DNA of 64,000 bases from Agathobacter sp. (GCA_022769125.1 JALEKN010000029.1:62001-126000), one strand, 5' to 3'. Positions 49,809-58,050 are shown, numbered from the stretch's first letter. Notes: generated by a model from the letters alone, not told the origin. Translations and numbers: made by a program.

Positions 49809-50273
49809 CTATTTAAATTGATCTTCTACAATCTGCTTTGCCGTATCAGTCTGCGCAGATACGCAAAGGACTGCGTAACGTCCCTTCTGTACCACAAGGG
49901 CATCATCAATGCGCTTTGCCTCCTCCGGCAGATAGTCCGCAAAAGAGCTTCGTTGCGCTTGCAGATATTCTTTGATATTCGTAAGCATGGTCGCTGCCGC
50001 GTCCTTGTCCGGCGCTTCAAATACGGCAACCTCTTCCGCGGTGTTGCCGGTACTGATATACATCACACCACTCACTCCATCCGCAAGCGTGATGTAATAC
50101 CCGATCTCATCCTGCGGCAATTCGTTTAACGTCTCTTCAAATTGAATGCCATCCTGCAACGCCTGTGCAACTGCTTTCACATCCGGCTCGTTCCCCAGCT
50201 CATCCGAACCGCAGGCACCGAAAACGCCAACCGCCAGCACAACTGCCAGCAACATTGTCCAAATCTTCTTCAT
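49809..50273 (-). CDS. DUF4358-type lipoprotein
   Basis: A 154-residue predicted lipoprotein. The signal peptide ends in a lipobox-like VFGAC (Cys about residue 20). The mature part matches the DUF4358 pattern as I remember it (LQDGIQFEETLNELP, then YYITLADGVSGVMYISTGNT, then EVAVFEAPDKDAA). No function is established for the family; it often lies next to MBOAT/DHHW genes in Lachnospiraceae, which suggests a surface-acylation link. The ATG at 50273 has GGAG upstream. It lies 13 bases after trpS. Confidence 0.72.
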   Translation of the reverse strand: MKKIWTMLLAVVLAVGVFGACGSDELGNEPDVKAVAQALQDGIQFEETLNELPQDEIGYYITLADGVSGVMYISTGNTAEEVAVFEAPDKDAAATMLTNIKEYLQAQRSSFADYLPEEAKRIDDALVVQKGRYAVLCVSAQTDTAKQIVEDQFK

Positions 50274-50286
50274 GCTCTCTCCGAAT

Positions 50287-51372
50287 CTACTTAATATACT
50301 TCTCTTTCTGCGCACGGATCATCTCGGTATCCTCAAAGTAATTGATCTGCATTGCACGTTTTACCTCGGATAATGTCTGTGCGGCAGTCTCTCTTGCAAC
50401 ATCGCTGCCCTTTTTCAAGATCTCGTATACAGCAGGAATATCCTTCTCAAACTCTGCCCTTCTCACACGGATCGGTGCAAGCTCCTCCTGGATCACGTTG
50501 TTTAGGAACTTCTTGATCTTGACATCTCCGAGTCCGCCGCGCTTGTAATGTTCCTTGAGTTCATCGAGGTTCTGGTACTCTGGAAGATACTCTGCGAAGT
50601 GCTCCGGCTTGCTGAACGCATCCAGATAAGTGAATACGCAGTTACCTTCAATGTGTCCCGGATCAGATACCTGAATGTGTGTCGGATCGGTATACATGTT
50701 CATGATCTTTTTCTTTACATCCTCCTCGGTATCTGCAAGATAAATGCAGTTGCCAAGGGACTTGCTCATTTTTGCCTTGCCATCCGTACCCGGCAGACGC
50801 ATGCACGCCTCGTTCTCCGGAAGAAGTACCTCCGGCTCCACAAGCACTTCATCATAGATGGAGTTGAACTTGCGCACGATCTCTCGGGTCTGCTCGATCA
50901 TCGGAAGCTGATCCTCACCTACCGGAACGGTCGTTGCCTTAAACGCGGTGATGTCGGCAGCCTGGCTGATCGGGTATGTGAAAAATCCAACCGGAATGCT
51001 TGTCTCAAAGTTGCGCATCTGGATCTCAGATTTTACGGTAGGGTTACGCTGCAAGCGGGATACCGTAACGAGGTTGGAATAGAAAAATGTAAGCTCTGTA
51101 AGCTCGGAAACCTGAGACTGGATAAACAGATTTGACTTGGTTGGATCAAGTCCTACGGATAAATAATCCAGTGCTACCTCGATGATGTTCTGGCGCACCT
51201 TTTCCGGATTGTCAAAGTTGTCCGTGAGTGCCTGCGCATCCGCGATCATAATATATATCTTGTCGAACTCGCCTGAGTTCTGCAGTTCAACACGGCGTCT
51301 GAGCGAGCCGACATAATGTCCTACATGCAGTCTGCCGGTTGGTCTGTCGCCTGTCAAAATAATCTTTTCCAT
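50287..51372 (-). CDS. trpS: Tryptophanyl-tRNA synthetase
   Basis: A 361-residue class Ic synthetase that charges tRNA-Trp. The HIGH-type motif is [12 protein letters not shown] at residues 13-24, and KMSKSLGN is near 200. [14 protein letters not shown] and the N-terminal GDRPTG are typical of TrpRS rather than TyrRS. Only 39 bases lie between it and the upstream DHH gene, so no T-box leader is present. The extended insert [20 protein letters not shown] is family-typical. Confidence 0.96.
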   Translation of the reverse strand: MEKIILTGDRPTGRLHVGHYVGSLRRRVELQNSGEFDKIYIMIADAQALTDNFDNPEKVRQNIIEVALDYLSVGLDPTKSNLFIQSQVSELTELTFFYSNLVTVSRLQRNPTVKSEIQMRNFETSIPVGFFTYPISQAADITAFKATTVPVGEDQLPMIEQTREIVRKFNSIYDEVLVEPEVLLPENEACMRLPGTDGKAKMSKSLGNCIYLADTEEDVKKKIMNMYTDPTHIQVSDPGHIEGNCVFTYLDAFSKPEHFAEYLPEYQNLDELKEHYKRGGLGDVKIKKFLNNVIQEELAPIRVRRAEFEKDIPAVYEILKKGSDVARETAAQTLSEVKRAMQINYFEDTEMIRAQKEKYIK

Positions 51373-51411
51373 TTTATTATTGCCTCCCTAAAGCCTGTCT
51401 ATACATAAAAA

Positions 51412-52332
51412 CTATGAGTTGCTCATGGCGCACAGCTCTGCCAGCATCTTCGGCAATTCTGTTTCCATATTCTCATCTGTGAACTGGCATGTACCAACTG
51501 CCTTGTGCCCGCCGCCGTTGTACTTAAGCATAAGACTTCCGACATTGACATCGGAGGTACGGTTCAAAATGCTGTATCCAACTGCTGCCGAGCAGCCCTT
51601 GCCGCCTCTTCCGCTTACGATCCACGCAGAGATATTCTGCTCCGGATACATGCTGTAAATCATGAAACGGTTGCAGGTATAGATCGGATCTACACCGCGA
51701 AGGTCTGTGATGATCACGTTGCCCTCTGTTCTGGTGTACTTGGTCACCATCTCCTTAAACTTCTCTGTCTGCTCGTTGTAGACCTCGATACGCTCCTGAA
51801 TATCCGGCATTGCAAGGATCTCTTCGGTCGTCATCTCGCGGCATGCAACAAGCAGCTTCTCCATAAGCTGATAATTGGAAATGGTAAAGTTGCGCCAGCG
51901 TCCAAGTCCGGTTCTTGGGTCCATCAGATATCCGACTAAGATCCATCCGGTCGGATGAAGCACCTCATCGATCGTAAGGTTGCCGGAATCTACCTTGTCG
52001 ACTGCCTCCATCAGATCATCAAACTGTGGAAAACGCTCCTTTCCACCGTAATATTCATAAATGATTCTCGCACAGGACGGCGTCACGCGGCTTTCTCCTT
52101 TGTATTTTCCCGCAAGTGCCAGACGTTCATGTTCACTGGAATGATGATCGAACCAGAGCCCACAGCCCTCCACATAAGGAACATTTGCCAGACAGTCATT
52201 CTCATTTACCTCTACCAATCCGTCCTGCAGATCCTTCGGATGTGCAAACTTCCAGCTGTCAACAATCCCTGCTTCCAATAACAGTGCCCCACATGCAAGC
52301 CCGTCAAAATCCGAGCGAGTAATCAATCTCAT
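51412..52332 (-). CDS. DHH-family phosphoesterase
   Basis: A 306-residue protein with DHH-DHHA1 architecture. RSDFDGLACGA (motif I), WFDHHSSEH (DHH, motif III) and the C-terminal YNGGGHKAVGTCQF (DHHA1 GGGH) are present, but there are no CBS or membrane parts. Relatives include NrnA-like oligoribonucleases, cyclic-di-AMP/pApA phosphodiesterases and exopolyphosphatase-like proteins. The middle section is longer than in NrnA, so the substrate is uncertain. The ATG at 52332 has GGAGGAG upstream; the longer frame is upstream leader. Confidence 0.85.
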   Translation of the reverse strand: MRLITRSDFDGLACGALLLEAGIVDSWKFAHPKDLQDGLVEVNENDCLANVPYVEGCGLWFDHHSSEHERLALAGKYKGESRVTPSCARIIYEYYGGKERFPQFDDLMEAVDKVDSGNLTIDEVLHPTGWILVGYLMDPRTGLGRWRNFTISNYQLMEKLLVACREMTTEEILAMPDIQERIEVYNEQTEKFKEMVTKYTRTEGNVIITDLRGVDPIYTCNRFMIYSMYPEQNISAWIVSGRGGKGCSAAVGYSILNRTSDVNVGSLMLKYNGGGHKAVGTCQFTDENMETELPKMLAELCAMSNS

Positions 52333-52417
52333 GTCTTTCTCCTCCGTACTTTCCGTTCCATAACTGTTTTGTACTTCCACAGTTACCCCGATTCATTTTT
52401 AAATGGTCTATATATCC

Positions 52418-52445
52418 ATTATAGGAAAATCCGCCGATTTTTCAA
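52418..52445 (-). promoter_or_regulatory. Promoter of the DHH-trpS-DUF4358 operon
   Basis: -35 TTGAAA (52440-52445), 16-base spacer, -10 TATAAT (52418-52423). The leader is about 80 bases. Confidence 0.65.
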
Positions 52446-52554
52446 CCATATCTTGGTCTGTTTCTCGAAAAGCGTCTCTGTATTCTTCCCAGGAAACGAT
52501 CAGCTTGTTATTACTCTTCCTTCTATCTGGTGGGGCATTCTGTTTTACTTTCCA

Positions 52555-53808
52555 TCACTGCTTTAAATACCCCTCGTTATCAAACGCAATTCCAAATTCC
52601 TCTGAATAGGAATTGAGGTTTTTGATCGTCTCCGCCGCCTCGTCACCCTCAAGGATCACCGGACTGTAATCATTCTTTGAGTTTTTCCCGGATAAGCGGC
52701 ACGGAATTGCCCGGATTGCTTCCGTGTTTTCCTGCAATACTCCATCCACAAATGTGAATGTCTGTTGGAAAATCATGGAGTCCTTTTCTTTCGGGTTCTT
52801 GTTTCCACCATAGCAGAAATTACCCATACTGTATACAATATACTTTCCATTGTAAGACTCAATTCCCTGAAGGACATGCGGATGGCAGCCGAGCACCAGA
52901 TCGTATCCCTGGTCAACGCACCATCTTCCCATCGTGTACTGGTCGTCCTCGATGATGTGCGTCTTGTCACCGCCCCAGTGTACCAGCGCAAACACAAGAT
53001 CTGCGTCCTGCTCCCGAAGCTGCTTCAATCCATCTTCGAGGAACGTGTATACCGTATTGCCCTCGTAATACTCGTTTACGGACACGAACCCGATCTTGAT
53101 TCCCTTTTCCGTCTCGTACATGCCGTACTTATCGCCCCAGACACCGCTGATCGCATAAGTAACCCCGGCATTTTCAAGCGTATCGATGGTGTCCTTTACG
53201 CCCTCCTCATTGTAATCCATGATGTGATTGTTGCCGAGGCTCACCACCTCGATGGAGCCTCGCGTCAGAATATCCACATACTCCGGGCGTCCCTTATGGT
53301 TCCACTCCTTACCCTCTCTTATATCGGTGGATTCCGTCAGCACGCCCTCCAGATTTCCAATCGTGCAATCGTCCGCAGCAAACACATCCGCCACATTCTG
53401 CAGGAAGTAGTCCACTCCATAGTCATCGTAGTATTCGTCAAACGAGCCGGCATACGAAGCCTTCTGGTTCCTTCCAAACGTCAGATCGCCCACCGCGCTG
53501 ATCGTGATCTCGATGACCTCCGGCTCCTGCGTCTCGGTTTCCGGCTGCTGGGTTGTGGCTTCTAATGGTTGTGTCGTATTGTTTGATGTTTCGGTTGTGG
53601 CTTCCACGGATTGTGCTTCGGAATCCGATGATTGGTTTTCGGTATTTGTCTGTTGGTTGGCATCACCCGCCGGGTTCGCCGGATACAGATAAACGGCTGT
53701 CCCTGCCGCAAGCCCTATCATTACAACGACTGCTGCACATATCCCAAGCCACTTGTGCTTATTGGCTGATTTACTCTTCTGTTTATTGCTCTGTTCGTTA
53801 TTCTTCAT
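52555..53808 (-). CDS. CapA/PgsA-family membrane-anchored metallophosphatase-like protein
   Basis: A 417-residue protein with one membrane helix (about 21-43) and a low-complexity Thr/Glu/Gln linker (50-98), placing the catalytic part outside the cell. That part begins TISAVGDLTFGR and has the calcineurin-like CapA landmarks NLEGVLT, SLGNNHIMDYNEEGV, VHWG and GCHPHVLQG, then YSMGNFCYGG. CapA proteins were first linked to poly-gamma-glutamate capsule; their enzyme activity is still unclear. The Shine-Dalgarno is weak. In the same frame beyond its TGA stop the sequence stays open for another 48 codons. Confidence 0.88.
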   Translation of the reverse strand: MKNNEQSNKQKSKSANKHKWLGICAAVVVMIGLAAGTAVYLYPANPAGDANQQTNTENQSSDSEAQSVEATTETSNNTTQPLEATTQQPETETQEPEVIEITISAVGDLTFGRNQKASYAGSFDEYYDDYGVDYFLQNVADVFAADDCTIGNLEGVLTESTDIREGKEWNHKGRPEYVDILTRGSIEVVSLGNNHIMDYNEEGVKDTIDTLENAGVTYAISGVWGDKYGMYETEKGIKIGFVSVNEYYEGNTVYTFLEDGLKQLREQDADLVFALVHWGGDKTHIIEDDQYTMGRWCVDQGYDLVLGCHPHVLQGIESYNGKYIVYSMGNFCYGGNKNPKEKDSMIFQQTFTFVDGVLQENTEAIRAIPCRLSGKNSKNDYSPVILEGDEAAETIKNLNSYSEEFGIAFDNEGYLKQ

Positions 53809-53977
53809 ATTGCCCTGCTCATTTCTCCTGTTATTATTTTACGGTATATATGAATATCATTTTTAATTTGTTACCAGATACCTCATTATATCGGGTGTTG
53901 GGCGTTGGCGCAATGGGGGATTTGTTGGGAAATTTCGTTATTTCTCTATAACTTTTGTGTATTCAAAAAAGGAGCCA

Positions 53978-54091
53978 ATGTATCTTAGCTCTTCTATCCA
54001 GAATGGAACAGAAATGATAAGATGTAATATAACTGATGGTGAAGCTGAGGCTGCGTTTATTGCAGAATATATTTTTCACTATCTCACATAA
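53978..54091 (+). other. Possible 37-residue small protein or gene remnant
   Basis: An open frame ATG to TAA preceded by AAAGGAG only 3 bases before the ATG. The product begins MYLSSSIQNGTEMIRC and ends AEAAFIAEYIFHYLT, with a protein-like amphipathic C-terminal half. The upstream frame stays open for several codons. I do not recognise it; it could be the decayed end of a gene lost when the island formed. Confidence 0.2.
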
Positions 54092-54216
54092 AAGTGTGAT
54101 CGCTAAGCATTAAAATCAAATAATTTTGTGTTTTCGGTTGTAATCTTCATGGTTCTCGCATATAATAAAAGTGTGATTATTAAGCATAAAACTCCAATAA
54201 AAATGTGAGGAGTGAT
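54088..54216 (+). repeat. Repeated AT-rich motif over the ATPase promoter
   Basis: Copy 1 at 54088-54115 begins ATAAAAGTGTGAT and continues CGCTAAGCATTAAAA. Copy 2 at 54165-54191 begins ATAAAAGTGTGAT and continues TATTAAGCATAAAA. A shorter third match, ATAAAAATGTGA, is at 54197-54208. Copies 1 and 2 are 77 bases apart, and copy 2 overlaps the -10 box. Confidence 0.7.
54138..54166 (+). promoter_or_regulatory. Promoter of the AAA/DUF4143 ATPase gene
   Basis: -35 TTGTAA (54138-54143), 17-base spacer, -10 TATAAT (54161-54166). The start would be near 54173, inside repeat copy 2. Confidence 0.6.
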
Positions 54217-54219
54217 TTT

Positions 54220-55560
54220 ATGGAACGATTTATCTTAAAAGAATTGCTGGCTTGGAAGAATTCTCCCTACCGCAAGCCGTTAATCTTGAAGGGCATACGT
54301 CAGGTGGGTAAGACTTGGATTCTGAAAGAGTTCGGCAGGCGCTATTATGAAAATACAGCTTACTTTAACTTCGACGAAAATGAAGAATATAAGCAATTTT
54401 TTGAAACAAACAAGGATGTGGATCGGATTCTACAAAACCTTATGCTGGCAAGCGGTCAAAAAATTGTGCCTGAAAAAACCCTTATCATTTTTGATGAGGT
54501 ACAGGACTGCCCGAAGGTTATCAACTCCATGAAGTATTTTTGCGAGAACGCACCGCAGTATCACGTTGCCTGCGCCGGTTCTCTGTTGGGTATTGCTCTG
54601 GCGAAGCCTTCCTCTTTTCCGGCGGGTAAGGTCAACTTTATGCAGATTGACCCGATGACCTTTAATGAATTCCTACTTGCCAACGGTGATGAAAATCTGG
54701 CACAGTATCTGGAACAGGTGGACACTCTTGACCCCATCCCTGATGCCTTCTTTAATCCGCTGTATGAGAAGCTGAAAATGTACTATGTCACCGGTGGTAT
54801 GCCGGAGCCGGTATTGATGTGGACAGAGGCACGGGATGTTTCTGCCATGCAGGAAGCATTGTCCGGAATCATCGGAGCCTATGAGCGAGATTTTGCAAAG
54901 CATCCTAATCTCAGCGAGTTCCAGAAAATCTCAATGATCTGGAAATCTATTCCTTCTCAGCTAGCAAAAGAAAACAAGAAGTTCATCTATAAGGTGGTCA
55001 AGGAAGGAGCACGAGCCCGTGAGTACGAGGATGCCTTGCAATGGCTGGTAGATGCCCGTTTGGTGCATAAAATTTATCGCAGCTCAGCTCCCGGTCTGCC
55101 AATTGCAGCTTACGATGACTTGTCTGCCTTCAAGATTTATCTGGTGGATGTGGGACTGCTCCGCCGTCTGGCACAGTTGGCCCCCACTGCCTTTGGCGAA
55201 GGTAACCGCCTTTTTACGGAATTCAAAGGCGCATTAACCGAAAACTTTGTGTTGCAGACTTTAATTACTCAGTTTGAAGTCATGCCCCGTTATTGGAGCC
55301 AGAACAACCCACCTTACGAAGTGGATTTCCTCATTCAGCGTGAGACCGACATCTTCCCCGTGGAGGTCAAATCCGAAACCAACACAACTAGCAAGAGTAT
55401 GAAGAAGTTCAAGGAACTGTTCCCTGATAAGGTCAAGCTCCGCATCCGTTTCTCATTGGACAATCTGAAACTAGACGATGATGTGCTGAATATCCCTCTG
55501 TTCATGGCAGATCAGGCGGATCGATTGATTGGGTTGGCATTGGAAAAGAGGAAGCACTGA
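54220..55560 (+). CDS. AAA (AAA_14) ATPase with DUF4143 nuclease-like C-terminus
   Basis: A 446-residue protein of the widespread AAA_14-DUF4143 family. Walker A is KGIRQVGKTW at residues 24-33, and Walker B is LIIFDEVQDCP at about 83-93. DUF4143 occupies about 200-430 and includes EVDFLIQ and FPVEVKSE, a D-ExK arrangement like a PD-(D/E)xK nuclease. The family's role is not established; patchy distribution and the nuclease-like motif have led to suggestions of defence or selfish-element roles. The ATG at 54220 follows GAGGAG by 7 bases. Its neighbours are a decayed gene and repeats, so lateral gain is likely. Confidence 0.87.
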   Translation: MERFILKELLAWKNSPYRKPLILKGIRQVGKTWILKEFGRRYYENTAYFNFDENEEYKQFFETNKDVDRILQNLMLASGQKIVPEKTLIIFDEVQDCPKVINSMKYFCENAPQYHVACAGSLLGIALAKPSSFPAGKVNFMQIDPMTFNEFLLANGDENLAQYLEQVDTLDPIPDAFFNPLYEKLKMYYVTGGMPEPVLMWTEARDVSAMQEALSGIIGAYERDFAKHPNLSEFQKISMIWKSIPSQLAKENKKFIYKVVKEGARAREYEDALQWLVDARLVHKIYRSSAPGLPIAAYDDLSAFKIYLVDVGLLRRLAQLAPTAFGEGNRLFTEFKGALTENFVLQTLITQFEVMPRYWSQNNPPYEVDFLIQRETDIFPVEVKSETNTTSKSMKKFKELFPDKVKLRIRFSLDNLKLDDDVLNIPLFMADQADRLIGLALEKRKH

Positions 55561-55636
55561 TGTATATCCTTTCTCATATATGTGAATCAATTTGATGTGC
55601 TTGCGGTTTGCAAACATGAAGGTACTGAACAGTTAG

Positions 55637-55668
55637 CCCCCGCGACCGGTTTTGACCAATTACGGGGG
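55637..55668 (+). terminator. Weak hairpin after the ATPase gene
   Basis: CCCCCG pairs with CGGGGG (55637-55642 and 55663-55668) around a 20-base loop with a minor GG/CC pair, followed by TATCATTC. It is about 80 bases past the ATPase stop. The T tail is poor. Confidence 0.3.
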
Positions 55669-55680
55669 TATCATTCTATA

Positions 55681-55907
55681 TCATTCGCTATGATAGATCA
55701 ATGTGGTCGCACTTTTGAAGTCGATAAAGCTGGAATGGTTCATCAGATACAGACACGCTTTTTCAGTGCTTACGCTCTCCATTTTTCCTTTCTCGCAGGA
55801 AAAGTTGATTTTTTCGCTTTTGCTGCCAACAGTGCTTTCATCAGCCAATAGAAAAAACACGCCAGTTTTACCAGCTCTGTATGCAAAAATGCAGGAATTT
55901 CTATCAC
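55681..55907 (-). pseudogene. Decayed PlsC-like acyltransferase fragment (frameshifted)
   Basis: Two minus-strand frames join at an A run (GGAAAAATGG). Frame A (GTG 55907 to TAA 55770, 45 codons) reads ...LACFFYWLMKALLAAKAKKS and STFPARKEK. Frame B continues KMESVSTEKACLYL and MNHSSFIDFKSATTLIYHSE before a TGA at 55681. NHSSFID is the H-x4-D active site of 1-acylglycerol-3-phosphate acyltransferases, preceded by the usual hydrophobic strand. The rest of the gene (about 150 residues) is missing. The reading is based on motif memory; chance resemblance is possible for frame A, less so for frame B. Confidence 0.45.
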
Positions 55908-55981
55908 TTCTTCCTACGTTTTCTCACATTTTTCTTCATTGCAATATTTCTGAGATAAAATTGCTTAGTAAAAGCTATTCA

Positions 55982-56875
55982 CTACTTAAACTTGAAATAC
56001 ACAAGTTCCGGAATTAAACGCTCCTCATTTCCGTATGTGATTAATTCTAAAGCAAAATACTTATAATCTCCAAGCTCTTTGTAGTCTACCAAATTTGGAT
56101 TAAAAATATCATTAGGATTGGGACTCTTAAGGTTCTTTATCAGTGCAGAGGCCTTGTATGTCGTTTTGTTTTTAAAAATATTCTCTTCATAATAGGTAAA
56201 TGCAATCTGCCTGTTTTTATCGTCATACATTCCAACATGCGTGCTCACATTTTTCTTATCCTTGCTGTTAAATTTAATTTTGGTTCCTTTGGGAAGCATG
56301 TATACTGTTTTGCCATCTATCTCCTTGGTAGTAATTTTCTTTCCCTTAGGAGCAATAAATTTATAGTTTGATTTATAAAGTTCATCAACATATGCGGTTT
56401 CTTCACTATGGAAAATCATACAGTCAATTTTATCGTCAGCATCAAAATAAATTTTCAGATAGTGATTCTTCCCATATTCATCTGCACATTTATAATTCAA
56501 GTAATAACTCCAATTTTTCAGATTCAAATAAGGTCTAGAAATCTGCATTTCTGCAGTTATTGGTTCCGTCATGTCAATCTCGCGCTTTTTTGTTTTGCCA
56601 AACGCTTTCTTAACTTCAGAATAGGTGGAGCCAATATGGATATTCTTATTTACTAGTACTACTTTGGAATTGTTTTCGTAAATGCCCTTATAAGAGGTAT
56701 AGTTTTTCCCTGCATCCATCAGGTTCCAAACCGAAGAATTTACCGATTCCCTGACATCAAAGTCCGCTTTTGTAAACGTTGCTGCGGCCTGTATCTCCAT
56801 AGTATGAAACAACGGAATCAAAACGCTGGCTGCAAGTAGAAATGTAAAAATTTTCTTTCGTATCTCTTTTTTCAT
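55982..56875 (-). CDS. Secreted protein of unknown function
   Basis: A 297-residue protein with a signal peptide (about 1-31, ending HTMEIQAAA). The mature part is rich in Lys, Tyr and Asp, has no cysteine pair beyond two single Cys, and no domain that I recognise. Segments such as NIHIGSTYSEVKKAFGKTKK look like the small SmpA/BamE-like or DUF4309 fold in which a GxxxxxVxxxFGxP turn recurs, but this is only a hint. AGGAGG precedes the ATG. It is a single gene with its own promoter. The role is not known. Confidence 0.7.
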   Translation of the reverse strand: MKKEIRKKIFTFLLAASVLIPLFHTMEIQAAATFTKADFDVRESVNSSVWNLMDAGKNYTSYKGIYENNSKVVLVNKNIHIGSTYSEVKKAFGKTKKREIDMTEPITAEMQISRPYLNLKNWSYYLNYKCADEYGKNHYLKIYFDADDKIDCMIFHSEETAYVDELYKSNYKFIAPKGKKITTKEIDGKTVYMLPKGTKIKFNSKDKKNVSTHVGMYDDKNRQIAFTYYEENIFKNKTTYKASALIKNLKSPNPNDIFNPNLVDYKELGDYKYFALELITYGNEERLIPELVYFKFK

Positions 56876-56930
56876 AATCTAATAACCTCCTGCTATCCCG
56901 GAACATAATTGTGCAATCTCTGTTTTTCCA

Positions 56931-56959
56931 ATAGTACAGAAACTATGAGGCTGCGTCAA
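56931..56959 (-). promoter_or_regulatory. Promoter of the secreted-protein gene
   Basis: -35 TTGACG (56954-56959), 17-base spacer, -10 TACTAT (56931-56936). It lies directly after the lacI-type gene's terminator. Confidence 0.55.
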
Positions 56960-56990
56960 TCTTTTCTGATTTCCAATCAGATATCCTCTC

Positions 56991-57021
56991 AAAAAACGCA
57001 GCAGACCAAATGCCTGCTGCG
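56991..57021 (-). terminator. Terminator of the sugar ABC-lacI operon
   Basis: CGCAGCAG pairs with CTGCTGCG (56997-57004 and 57014-57021), followed by TTTTTT on the minus strand. It lies 14 bases past the lacI stop. Confidence 0.85.
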
Positions 57022-57035
57022 AATTTATCTAATTG

Positions 57036-58046
57036 CTATTCTGAAATTTTCCTGACGCTCTCCGTGTTCTGCAGTTCAAACGGGATCAACTCATGTGCCG
57101 CCGGTGTGTTCAGATCGATCATCCGAAGGAGGATCTCCACGCTGCGCGATGCGATTTCTTCATATCGCTGACGGATTGTCACGATCTTCGGATTGTAATA
57201 ATCCGCCAGCATCGTTCCGTCGAATCCGATCATGGAAATGTCATCCGGCACACGCAGCCCACGGTCACAGATCGCGCGGATCGCGCCGACCGCCATCACA
57301 TCACTCATTGCAAATACTGCCGTGATTGGGATCTGCTTGTCAAGCAGTCTCGTCATTGCCTGATAAGCGCTATCATAAGAGAATCGGGCTTTTTCATAGT
57401 ACAGCTTTGTATCCGGCGTAAGTCCGTGCTTCAAAAAGCTGTTGCAATAGCCCTCGCAGCGCTGTCTGCTGACATGCGAGCTTTGCAGGTCACCGCCGAG
57501 AACCGCGATATTTCTGTGTCCGTTATCGATCAGATAATCCACCGCCTGCTCTGCCGCGGCAATATCATCGGTTGCAACTGACGAAAGATTGTCGAAAGAC
57601 AACTCCTCCCCCTGCGTTGTGACAAGGACACAGGGGATTGTTATATTCCCAAACTCTGCTTTAAAGTAATCCGGATTACCTCCGAGGAATAAAATACCTA
57701 GCGGCTTGCGCTCGCGGCAGAGTCGGATTGCCTCCTCTACCTCATTGGCATCCTCGTCCAGATAGTGAACACCGACGGTATACTCGGAATCCTCAACCAT
57801 TTTCTGAACAGACTCGATAATATTGGCAAACAGCATGTTCAGAGTACCTTTTACAACAACGAGAATAGCTTTTGTTGTTGTCTGTTTCAACCGTTTCGCA
57901 TTGTTGTTCGGTACAAACCCATATTCCTCCACGATCGCGAGGATTCTTTGTTTTGCTTCCGGGCTGACATCCTTACGGTTGTTCAACACACGTGAAACCG
58001 TACTGACGGAATACCCGGATTCTTTTGCAATGTCGATTATTGTCAT
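57036..58046 (-). CDS. LacI-family transcriptional regulator
   Basis: A 336-residue repressor. The N-terminal helix-turn-helix is TIIDIAKESGYSVSTVSRVL followed by NNRKDVSPEAKQRI, and the hinge is NNNAKRLKQ. The effector domain is of the periplasmic-binding type (60-330) and would sense the transported sugar. It lies only 4 bases after the last permease gene and has a weak Shine-Dalgarno, so it is translated with the operon it probably controls. Two palindromes with a central CG, typical LacI sites, lie just past the operon promoter. Confidence 0.93.
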   Translation of the reverse strand: MTIIDIAKESGYSVSTVSRVLNNRKDVSPEAKQRILAIVEEYGFVPNNNAKRLKQTTTKAILVVVKGTLNMLFANIIESVQKMVEDSEYTVGVHYLDEDANEVEEAIRLCRERKPLGILFLGGNPDYFKAEFGNITIPCVLVTTQGEELSFDNLSSVATDDIAAAEQAVDYLIDNGHRNIAVLGGDLQSSHVSRQRCEGYCNSFLKHGLTPDTKLYYEKARFSYDSAYQAMTRLLDKQIPITAVFAMSDVMAVGAIRAICDRGLRVPDDISMIGFDGTMLADYYNPKIVTIRQRYEEIASRSVEILLRMIDLNTPAAHELIPFELQNTESVRKISE

Positions 58047-58050
58047 TTGT

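Larger units (their letters stand above)
53809..54219 (+). other. Region upstream of the ATPase gene: repeats, promoter, small open frame
   Basis: 411 bases without a certain gene. The content is the CapA upstream region (to about 53950), a 37-codon open frame at 53978-54091, two near-identical copies of an AT-rich repeat (54088-54115 and 54165-54191) and a promoter. It marks the left edge of an accessory island. Confidence 0.5.

Noticed and set aside
51373-51411. T-box leader for trpS
   Set aside because: Only 39 bases are available before trpS and the upstream operon promoter has no T-box features.
52765-53565. Plus-strand open frame of 266 codons
   Set aside because: Antisense to CapA, whose catalytic motifs lie in the same stretch.
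54088-54216. CRISPR array
   Set aside because: Only two to three copies, uneven spacing, and no cas genes; the motif overlaps a promoter instead.
55582-55851. Plus-strand open frame of 89 codons after the ATPase
   Set aside because: No ribosome site; it runs through the hairpin and antisense to the acyltransferase remnant.
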